Assembly: GCA_934718085.1 (NCBI GenBank)
Contig: CAKUZL010000002.1
Location: forward strand, 186,001-250,000
From: an uncultured Candidatus Melainabacteria bacterium
Lineage (GTDB): Bacteria > Cyanobacteriota > Vampirovibrionia > Gastranaerophilales > Gastranaerophilaceae
Length of the DNA stretch: 64,000 nucleotides
Reading direction: 5' to 3'
Within the stretch, counting starts at the first letter, position 1. Each line of letters begins with the position of its first letter. This document shows positions 57,803 to 64,000 of the stretch, piece after piece. The translations under genes were made by a program, and so were the position numbers. Under the pieces are notes generated by a model, which saw only the letters and a list, made by a program, of their open reading frames with translations, was not told where the DNA came from and made no database searches.

Positions 57803-58630
57803 ATGCTTGATTTAAATGCACTTTACGAGGTTGTCGTGTATACTTTGGGTGATACCAAAGCGGGTTCGAAAATGGGAAAATTGCAGCTTCGCAATACAAA
57901 CGACGATTCGCTTCTGAACTGTATTATGTGGGAAGAAACCGTCATGCGGCTTGACGAAAAGCTTTTCAGAACCGGAAATATCGTGAAAATTCTGACGGGA
58001 ACTTTTAACGAAAAATTCAACAATTGTCTGATTTCCGACCTTCAACTGATAAAAGAAGCAAAAACCGGTCTCGATAAGGACGTTGAAGATAAAATGTATT
58101 CGGAAATTATCGATACGGTTCGAAATTTTAAAAACAAAAAGCTTTCGGATTTCGTATCGACTTTATTGTCCGAAAATGAGCATTCTTTCAGAGTTTCGCC
58201 CGCGGCAAAGCTTATGCACCATAACTATTCGGGCGGGCTTTTGCAACATACTTACGAATGTATGAATATCGCAAAAAACGTTGTCGACATGTTCCCCTCA
58301 AAGCTCGAAAAAGATGAGGTTGTGGCGGCTTCGATTTTGCACGATTTTGCGAAAATTTTCGAATACGTAATAAACGAAAAATCAGGCTTGATTGATTATG
58401 ACGAATCTTTTTACGACAAGTGGATTTCTCACTCTCAGTGGGGCTTTTCGAAGTGTATGAACGCCGGATTTCCGCGTGTTGCAAAAATGATTGCGGCTCA
58501 TCACGGAAGAACAGATTGGGGATCGATAATCGACCTTAATCAGCGTGATTTGGAACCTTACGTCTATGTTTTACACCATATCGACGATTTGTCGGCTAAG
58601 TTCGGAAAAACATCCGTCTCGGAATTATAA
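57803..58630 (+). CDS. YhaM-like HD-domain 3'-5' exoribonuclease
   Basis: A 275-residue protein with an N-terminal OB-fold (about 1-90: KMGKLQLRNTNDDSLLNCIMWEE, KILTGTFNEKFNNCLISDLQL) and a C-terminal HD domain. The HD residues are complete: HHNYSGGLLQHTYECM, SILHDFAKIFEY, ISHSQWGFSKCM, IAAHHGRTDWGS, YVLHHIDDLSAKF. This order is typical of YhaM/CBF1-type enzymes that trim RNA or single-stranded DNA from the 3' end. First gene of an operon continuing to 60858. Confidence 0.82.
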   Translation: MLDLNALYEVVVYTLGDTKAGSKMGKLQLRNTNDDSLLNCIMWEETVMRLDEKLFRTGNIVKILTGTFNEKFNNCLISDLQLIKEAKTGLDKDVEDKMYSEIIDTVRNFKNKKLSDFVSTLLSENEHSFRVSPAAKLMHHNYSGGLLQHTYECMNIAKNVVDMFPSKLEKDEVVAASILHDFAKIFEYVINEKSGLIDYDESFYDKWISHSQWGFSKCMNAGFPRVAKMIAAHHGRTDWGSIIDLNQRDLEPYVYVLHHIDDLSAKFGKTSVSEL

Positions 58631-58641
58631 GGAGAATTTTA

Positions 58642-59337
58642 ATGAATAAAATTTTGAAAACTTTACTTACCGCGTTTTGCGTGTGTTCAACGGCTTTGAC
58701 TGTCAATGCCGCAGCCATTAAAGGCGATGTCAGAAGCGAACTTATCCCGACGGGCACCGTTATTACCGTAACGGCGGCTAACCCCGTGGACAGCGCTTCT
58801 TTGACTCCCGGCGCAAGATTTGACGTCATCACGACTTCGGATATTTTGTCTCAAGGCAAAATGCTGTTGCCGAAAGGTACCGTAATCAGAGGTTCCGTGG
58901 TTGATATCAACAACAAAAAAATGCTGTCGAAAGACGCTTCGGTTTACGTTAAATTCGATCACCTCGTAAGTCCGACCGGCGATCAAATTCCCGTTGCTTT
59001 GGGGCTTCGTCCCGCTTCAAAAGTCAAGTATGACGGAGGGCTCGGATACGGCGGAAATTACGCTTCCGCAAGCAGACAAAACGTTTCCAATGCCGGCACG
59101 ATTATCAAAACCATGACAAACTGGGGTATCGAAACCGGAAACAAAGTCGATCCCGCAGGTTGGCCGAAGTACTTTTTGACCCCCGTGTCAGCGATTTTGT
59201 CCGTTCCTACGGCAGGAATTTACCTTGTTTCGGACGAAATTGTCGATATTTTTAAATCCGGAAAAGATATTTCCGTTGCGCAGGGTGAAAGCTTTGACGT
59301 CGTTTTCCTGAAAGGAGTCAGCGTTCCCACGCACTAA
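58642..59337 (+). CDS. Exported protein of unknown function (231 aa)
   Basis: A signal peptide is present (KTLLTAFCVCSTALTVNAA, cleaved near residue 24). The mature protein is beta-rich and contains ITVTAANPVDSASLTPGARF and MLLPKGTVIRGSVVDINNKK. The latter pattern (LPKGTxIxGxVV) is shared with periplasmic domains of conjugation/pilus and cyanobacterial exported proteins. A hydrophobic patch, YFLTPVSAILSVPTAGIYLV, lies at about 175-195. The specific family is not known. A GGAG site lies before the ATG; the gene follows the YhaM-like one by 11 nt. Confidence 0.65.
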   Translation: MNKILKTLLTAFCVCSTALTVNAAAIKGDVRSELIPTGTVITVTAANPVDSASLTPGARFDVITTSDILSQGKMLLPKGTVIRGSVVDINNKKMLSKDASVYVKFDHLVSPTGDQIPVALGLRPASKVKYDGGLGYGGNYASASRQNVSNAGTIIKTMTNWGIETGNKVDPAGWPKYFLTPVSAILSVPTAGIYLVSDEIVDIFKSGKDISVAQGESFDVVFLKGVSVPTH

Positions 59338-59338
59338 G

Positions 59339-59860
59339 ATGTTAAAAACGATTTTTGATTTTTTGACGTTAAATCCCGAAAAGAAAATTTCCGGGATTTT
59401 AACGCGTAAGAACGAGACGGTTTCCGTCGGCGAATCGTGTACGGGCGGGCTTGTAAGTTCTTTGTTGACAGATGTTTCGGGAAGTTCGGCATTTATTATG
59501 TCAAATTTCGTCACGTATTCAAACGCGGCAAAGGCTCGTTTTATAGGTGTTTCCGAAAATACTCTTGAAACTTTCGGCGCGGTCTCCGAACAAACCGCAA
59601 AAGAGGCTGCTCTCGGACTTTTAAAGGTTTCGGGGTGTGATTATTCTCTGATGACGACGGGTATTGCGGGTCCTTCGGGCGGAACTGCGGAAAAGCCTGT
59701 CGGTCTGGTGTATTTCGGCATTGCGAATAAAAATCGGGTGAAGGTAGTGAAATTTGTCGCTCCGCCTTGCCCGGGCAGAAGATTTCGAAAGCTTGTTTTT
59801 GCCAAAAAAGGCTTAAACGAACTTTTAAATTTTATCGAAGAAGAAAATCGAAAGGATTGA
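59339..59860 (+). CDS. pncC: CinA/PncC-type nicotinamide-nucleotide amidase
   Basis: Converts NMN to nicotinate mononucleotide, recycling pyridine nucleotide. The 173 residues correspond to the C-terminal CinA domain alone: VSVGESCTGGLVSSLLTDVSGSSAFIM, FVTYSNAAKARFIGV, GAVSEQTAKEAALGLL, TTGIAGPSGGTAEKPVGLVYFG. The N-terminal molybdopterin-binding-like domain of long CinA is absent. The gene starts 1 nt after the preceding stop and ends 2 nt before icd. Confidence 0.9.
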   Translation: MLKTIFDFLTLNPEKKISGILTRKNETVSVGESCTGGLVSSLLTDVSGSSAFIMSNFVTYSNAAKARFIGVSENTLETFGAVSEQTAKEAALGLLKVSGCDYSLMTTGIAGPSGGTAEKPVGLVYFGIANKNRVKVVKFVAPPCPGRRFRKLVFAKKGLNELLNFIEEENRKD

Positions 59861-59862
59861 AA

Positions 59863-60858
59863 ATGAAAACAATAACAATAATTCCGGGTGACGGTATCGG
59901 ACCCGAAATAACCGAATCCGTGCTTAAAATAATTGATGCCGCGGGGTTTAAATTCGAAGCGGATGTTCAAACGGCAGGCGCGGATGTTGCCGAAATCGAA
60001 GGAACTCCCCTTCCTCAAAGAGTTATAGACTCCGTGAGAAAAAACGGCGTTGCGTTGAAAGCTCCCGTCACAACTCCCGTCGGAAAAGGTTTCCGCAGTG
60101 TGAACGTCGCTCTTCGAAAAGAGCTCGACTTGTACGCAAACCTTCGTCCGTGCAAAAATTTACCCGGAATAAAAACCCCGTTTGATAATGTCGATATTGT
60201 TGTCGTTCGCGAAAATACCGAGGACTTGTACGCCGGTATAGAACGCAAAATCGACGAAGATACGGCAGAAAGCATTAAAATCATTACTCGCAAAGCGTCG
60301 ACCCGTATTGCGGAATTTGCGTTTGATTATGCGGTCAAAAACGGCAGAAAAACGGTATGGACTGTTACAAAAGCCAATATTTGCAAGCTTTCCGACGGAC
60401 TTTTTCTCGAATGTTCGAGAGAAGTCGCCAAAAAATATCCGACAATAGAACACAAAGAAATTTTGGTTGACAATTTGTGCATGCAGCTTGTCCAAAACCC
60501 TTCGAAATTCGACGTTTTGGTTTTACCTAATCTTTACGGCGACATTGTTTCCGATTTGACGTCAGGCTTAATCGGCGGTCTCGGGGTTGCAAAAGGCGCA
60601 AATATCGGTAAAGATTGTGCGGTATTCGAGCCGGTTCACGGTTCCGCACCCGACATAAAAGGTCAAAACAAAGCCAACCCTTGTGCGTTGCTGTTTTCCG
60701 CCGTCGAAATGTTGAAATATATCGGAGAAGCCGAATATGCTTCAAAAATCGAAAATGCGCTTTTGAAAACTTTAGCCGAGGCAAAAGTTTTGACCGCGGA
60801 TTTGGGCGGTAACGCAACAACGACAGAGTTTACCGACGCCGTAATCAAAAATCTTTAA
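59863..60858 (+). CDS. icd: Isocitrate dehydrogenase, NAD-dependent type
   Basis: Oxidative decarboxylation of isocitrate to 2-oxoglutarate. The 331 residues begin TITIIPGDGIGPEITESVLKII and show the substrate helix RSVNVALRKELDLYANLRPCKN (Ser-x5-Arg pattern), VVRENTEDLYAGIE, NLYGDIVSDLTSGLIGGLG, and the cofactor part FEPVHGSAPDIKGQNKANP. The NVALRKELDLYANLRP segment favours an IDH3-like NAD enzyme over isopropylmalate dehydrogenase, although homoisocitrate dehydrogenase is close. A longer frame from 59767 lies inside pncC and was rejected. Confidence 0.85.
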   Translation: MKTITIIPGDGIGPEITESVLKIIDAAGFKFEADVQTAGADVAEIEGTPLPQRVIDSVRKNGVALKAPVTTPVGKGFRSVNVALRKELDLYANLRPCKNLPGIKTPFDNVDIVVVRENTEDLYAGIERKIDEDTAESIKIITRKASTRIAEFAFDYAVKNGRKTVWTVTKANICKLSDGLFLECSREVAKKYPTIEHKEILVDNLCMQLVQNPSKFDVLVLPNLYGDIVSDLTSGLIGGLGVAKGANIGKDCAVFEPVHGSAPDIKGQNKANPCALLFSAVEMLKYIGEAEYASKIENALLKTLAEAKVLTADLGGNATTTEFTDAVIKNL

Positions 60859-60900
60859 TGAAGATATTTTCTCGTTTCTCGGCGATTACTTAAAAATAAC

Positions 60901-60926
60901 AAAAGCTCCCTTAATCGGGAGCTTTT
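60901..60926. terminator. Bidirectional terminator between icd and PBP1A
   Basis: AAAAGCTCCC and GGGAGCTTTT form a perfect 10-bp stem around TTAATC. A-rich and T-rich edges allow use by both convergent genes. Confidence 0.85.
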
Positions 60927-60951
60927 CGGCATTTGATTTAATAATCGGGTT

Positions 60952-63075
60952 TTAATAAAATCGGCCTTTCGTAGTTTCTTTTTGCCCGAAAGTATCGTTA
61001 ATCGACGGTACCGGAGGATTTACGGTTTTTGCTTTTGTTTCCCGGTTCATCTGTTCTTTTTTCGGTTCGGCAAGTTCCATTCCCGTGCCGTAGTTGGAAT
61101 GTTTCAGTTCCGGTTTCGGCGGTTCGGGCGTTGTTACGGTTTGTTGTTCCGTCGGTTGCTCCGAGTCCGGTGTCGCGTCTTCCCCGTCAATGACGTTTTC
61201 CTCCGGCTCTTCGTTCGAAGGCTTCAGCTTTTCTTCTTTTTCGGGTTCGGGGTAGTCGAAATCAAGGTTTTTGTACGGTTCGTTTGCGACAATCATTGTG
61301 TCATGCCAAATTCGCGCAGGGACGGTTCCTCCCGACATTCCGGGAAGTCTCGAGTTGTCGTCGTTGCCTATCCAGACGCCCGTAACGATAGCGGGCGTGT
61401 ATCCCACAAACCATGCGTCTCTGCATTTGTCGGTAGTTCCGGTTTTGCCCGCCTGTGCTGCTCCGATGTCCGCGGCACGACCTGTTCCCGCTTTTACAAC
61501 CTGTTTCAGCATTTCGTTCACGGTTCCCGCAACTTTATAATCCAAAACTTTGTTGATTTTTGTTTTGTCTGCTTTGTAAACAACTTTTCCCAGCGAAGTT
61601 TCAACCTGCAACACCGAAAAAGGTTTGACTCTCAACCCGCCGTTGGCAAAGCATCCGTAAGCGATGACCATGTCCATGAGATTTACATTGTTTGACCCGA
61701 GCGCTATAGTGTAGTCGTTTGCAAGCGGCGTAGTTATTCCGAGCTCGCGAGCCATCATCTGAACGGGTCTTATTCCGGTCTTTTGAATCAATCTGACGGT
61801 CGCAACGTTTGACGATACAGTCAAAGCTTTTGTCAACGTTATTTTGCCTCTGTATCTGTTGCCGGCGTTTTTCGGTGCCCATCCCGCAATATTTACGGGG
61901 CTGTCGTCTATCAAATCGTCGGGATTCGCTCCTTGATAAACAGCGGTTGCGTAAACAAACGGTTTGAATGCCGATCCCGGTGGTCTTGTTGCCTGCGAAA
62001 CCCTGTCGTATTGGCTTTGCGCGTAACTTTTTCCGCCGACGTATGCCAAAATCCGTCCGTCAATGGGCGAGAACGAAAATACCGCGCCCTGGTTGTTTTT
62101 ACCGGTCAAGCCCCACGCCGCAAGGTTTTTCCTGACCGCATTCACGGCAGCTTCCTGTTCTTTATAGTTTAATGTCGTAGTTATTTTGTATCCGCCGCTT
62201 GCGATATCCGATTCGTCAAATCCGAGTTCTTCCAACTCTTTCATCACGTAATTCACGAAATACGGAGCTCGGTTAAGCGTATTTGTTTCGCGGTTCGGGC
62301 TGAGGTTCACCTTTGCTTTTGTCGCGACTTCGTAGTTCTCTTTTGTGATATATTTCATTTTATACATCCTCAAAAGAACCTGGTTTCGCCTTTCAATCGC
62401 GTATTTCAGGTTGTTGAACGGCGAATACACCGACGGTGCCTGCGGAAGCCCCGCCAGCAAAGCGCATTCCGACAACGTAAGGTCTTTCAGCGGTTTGTTG
62501 AAATATATCGATGATGCCGCTGCCGCGCCGTACGCTCCCGAGCCCAAATATACGTTGTTCAAATACATTTCGAGAATTTTCGATTTCTCCAACGTTTTTT
62601 CTATTCTCGCTGCAATGATAATTTCTTTTATCTTCCTGTCATAACTTCTTTCGTTCGTCAAAAAAAGCATCCGCGCAAGTTGTTGGGTTATCGTACTTGC
62701 CCCTTGGACAATTTTTCCCGCTCTGAAGTTTGCCACCGTTGACCGCGCGAGCCCGAACAAGTCGTATCCAGAGTGATTGTAGAAATTCTTGTCTTCCGTT
62801 GCAATCAGGGCGTTTATCAAGTCCTGCGGAACATCTTTGATATCCGTATCCTCGTATTTGTAGGATGAAAACGTTTTTATAAGTTCTCCGTCTTCCGAGT
62901 AAATTTGCGTGACCAAATTGGGTTTCAGTCCGTCAAGATTTTTTATCGGCGGCTGAATTGCAAGATATAATTTAAAAACACAAAATACGGCAAGAATTGC
63001 CGTTATCCCTATCATAACAAGTGTTTTCAACATATCCCCGAAACCGCCGTTTCGTTTTTTGTTTTTACGCGTCAT
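60952..63075 (-). CDS. Penicillin-binding protein 1A (glycosyltransferase-transpeptidase)
   Basis: Bifunctional class A PBP that polymerises and cross-links peptidoglycan. The 707 residues have a cytoplasmic basic start, a membrane anchor (about 15-37), and a GT51 domain (LIATEDKNFYNHSGYD with the catalytic Glu, GASTITQQLARMLFL, KILEMYLNNVYLGSGAYG). The transpeptidase domain has SxxK in PPGSAFKPFVYA, SSN in TVSSNVATV, and KTG in AQAGKTGTTDKCRDAWFVGY. The C-terminal ~110 residues are Pro/Glu/Thr-rich and disordered. Monocistronic, with a terminator behind it. Confidence 0.94.
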   Translation of the reverse strand: MTRKNKKRNGGFGDMLKTLVMIGITAILAVFCVFKLYLAIQPPIKNLDGLKPNLVTQIYSEDGELIKTFSSYKYEDTDIKDVPQDLINALIATEDKNFYNHSGYDLFGLARSTVANFRAGKIVQGASTITQQLARMLFLTNERSYDRKIKEIIIAARIEKTLEKSKILEMYLNNVYLGSGAYGAAAASSIYFNKPLKDLTLSECALLAGLPQAPSVYSPFNNLKYAIERRNQVLLRMYKMKYITKENYEVATKAKVNLSPNRETNTLNRAPYFVNYVMKELEELGFDESDIASGGYKITTTLNYKEQEAAVNAVRKNLAAWGLTGKNNQGAVFSFSPIDGRILAYVGGKSYAQSQYDRVSQATRPPGSAFKPFVYATAVYQGANPDDLIDDSPVNIAGWAPKNAGNRYRGKITLTKALTVSSNVATVRLIQKTGIRPVQMMARELGITTPLANDYTIALGSNNVNLMDMVIAYGCFANGGLRVKPFSVLQVETSLGKVVYKADKTKINKVLDYKVAGTVNEMLKQVVKAGTGRAADIGAAQAGKTGTTDKCRDAWFVGYTPAIVTGVWIGNDDNSRLPGMSGGTVPARIWHDTMIVANEPYKNLDFDYPEPEKEEKLKPSNEEPEENVIDGEDATPDSEQPTEQQTVTTPEPPKPELKHSNYGTGMELAEPKKEQMNRETKAKTVNPPVPSINDTFGQKETTKGRFY

Positions 63076-63148
63076 TTCAGTTCTCCGTTAGTGGATTTAC
63101 CACTGATATTGTACCAAATAAATATATTTATGCATATTTTGTGAATTT

Positions 63149-63550
63149 TTATTTTAAATAATCCTCGAATTTTTTTTCTTCGACTTTATATCCGCATCCT
63201 TCGTGCAAAATAACGGGGAACGTCAAAATTTTTGCCGGGTAGTTTCTGCAAACCCTCGGGCGTCTTTTGTACACACTGCATTTGCCGTCCGCGGTTACGT
63301 CTTTGCAGGCGAAAATAAGGTTTCCTTCTTCATCTTTTCCCTTGACGTAAAATCTTCGGTACGCGGGGTTGAAAAATTGCATGATTTTGAACTCTTTTTC
63401 CGAATACGTATCCTTGGAGTACATATAATTGCAACACTTTCCGCATTGTTTGCAATGTCCCGTGATTTTGTATGTTTGTCTTTCCGGAACAAAGTATGAC
63501 AAAATTTCGTAAATCATCGATTTTACGATATCCGAAAGCTTAGAAAACAT
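63149..63550 (-). CDS. YkgJ-like cysteine-cluster protein (133 aa)
   Basis: A small protein of the zinc/iron-chelating YkgJ group. The clusters are GHCKQCGKCCNYMY (about 31-44), CKDVTADGKCSVYKRRPRVCRNYP, and a final HEGCGYK. The eight cysteines probably bind an Fe-S cluster or metal; the family's biochemical role is not firmly established. Its start overlaps the end of the upstream permease gene by 11 nt, so the two are cotranscribed. Confidence 0.82.
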   Translation of the reverse strand: MFSKLSDIVKSMIYEILSYFVPERQTYKITGHCKQCGKCCNYMYSKDTYSEKEFKIMQFFNPAYRRFYVKGKDEEGNLIFACKDVTADGKCSVYKRRPRVCRNYPAKILTFPVILHEGCGYKVEEKKFEDYLK

Positions 63551-64000
63551 CCGATATTTCTGCCGCCGCTTCGTCTTCTTCGACCAACTCGAGCTCTCCG
63601 CGTTCCGCTTTTCTGTTTTGTTTGTAGCCGTACACGAAGTATATTACTACCCCGATTCCGAGCCACAACGGGAACAACAATGCCGAAGTCTTAAGGTCTT
63701 CTATTACGGCAACCATAAGGTAAAGGCAAATCAGAATTCCCGCAATGGGAAACCACGGACAAAACGGCACTTTGAACGGACGAGGTCTGTCGGGTTCGGT
63801 TTTTCTCAAAATCAAAATTCCGAGACATACCAAAATAAACGATGCAAATGTTCCGAAAATGCACAATTCCGCCGCCACGTTGGCATCGGTAAATAACGCT
63901 CCCGCCATTACCGTAAGCGTTGTTACCCATGTTATGACGTGAGGGGTTCTGTGCACGGGGTGGATTTTTTTCATCGACTGAGGAAAAAAGTTGTCTCTGG
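63540..64000 (-). CDS. APC-family amino acid permease, C-terminal part (5' end outside window)
   Basis: The frame remains open to the end of the window; about 153 residues are seen. RDNFFPQSMKKIHPVHRTPHV corresponds to the conserved RDG-lP-x-HPKFRTP loop of APC transporters. Four hydrophobic helices follow (ITWVTTLTVMAGALF, ELCIFGTFASFILVCLGILIL, FPIAGILICLYLMVAVIED, SALLFPLWLGIGVVIYFVYG), then an acidic cytoplasmic tail. The loop LRKTEPDRPRPFKVPFCPWFP is also characteristic. The transported amino acid cannot be told. Confidence 0.85.
   Translation of the reverse strand, partial: RDNFFPQSMKKIHPVHRTPHVITWVTTLTVMAGALFTDANVAAELCIFGTFASFILVCLGILILRKTEPDRPRPFKVPFCPWFPIAGILICLYLMVAVIEDLKTSALLFPLWLGIGVVIYFVYGYKQNRKAERGELELVEEDEAAAEISDVF

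Overview
The window comes from a diderm bacterium of roughly 40-45% GC with a strikingly CpG-rich coding style. It makes lipid A (LpxB, LpxI), builds peptidoglycan (PBP1A, a GatD-like amidotransferase), has type IV prepilin-like proteins, and carries several lineage-specific proteins with short SFKG/SFGG-type motifs. I read it as most likely a member of the non-photosynthetic Cyanobacteriota (Vampirovibrionia/Melainabacteria, Gastranaerophilales-like). This is an inference from gene content; no rRNA or ribosomal protein genes lie in the window. No CRISPR array, integrase, insertion sequence or prophage module is visible.

Layout. 1-1888: the end of a degenerate HD-GYP protein and a paralogous pair of small membrane proteins. 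1991-4484: glutathione synthesis (plant-type gshA, gshB) behind a tRNA-Leu(CAG). 4644-9181: class II aldolase, a rubredoxin plus multidomain flavodiiron protein operon for oxygen/NO detoxification, a guanine-deaminase-like enzyme, and bioD. 9368-16448: a small orphan protein, a DUF721/DciA-like protein, a very unusual prepilin fused to a tail-spike-like body with an S74 chaperone and a cysteine-rich tail, a long coiled-coil protein, and a YtxH-DUF948-YtxH stress-type operon. 16633-23087: a GGDEF/HD-GYP protein, lpxI-lpxB, and proS-gatD. 23202-26317: a STAND-like ATPase with TPRs, overlapping rsmG.

26407-37969 is one tightly packed operon of twelve genes for surface sugars. It holds gmd and fcl (GDP-fucose), a GT2 glycosyltransferase, and a pseudaminic-acid-type pathway (pseB, pseC, pseF, pseH, pseI) interleaved with a FemAB-like GNAT, an aldo/keto reductase, a GSAM-fold aminotransferase and a TIM-barrel protein. 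No PseG is present. 37970-40174 is a repeat-rich island: GTAG-type REP hairpins of three kinds, a pentanucleotide microsatellite at a promoter, and a mosaic membrane-protein gene.

40175-51645: acyl-CoA synthetase, a TPR protein, ferritin, a large internally duplicated membrane protein, and a four-gene operon ending in comM and a 1254-residue tandem SF1 helicase whose N-terminal half looks like a dead helicase. 51904-64000: an exported protein, thioredoxin reductase, a doubly degenerate GGDEF-EAL receptor, an orphan, an Fmt-like formyltransferase, a YhaM-like HD ribonuclease operon running through an exported protein and CinA/PncC to NAD-type isocitrate dehydrogenase, then PBP1A, a YkgJ-like protein and the end of an APC-family permease.

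The most noteworthy items are the prepilin-S74-Cys-rich chimera, the tandem (dead plus live) helicase downstream of comM, the PseG-less pseudaminic acid operon, the REP/microsatellite island around a mosaic gene, and a group of genes whose -10 boxes sit 6-7 nt before the start codon, which suggests leaderless mRNAs.
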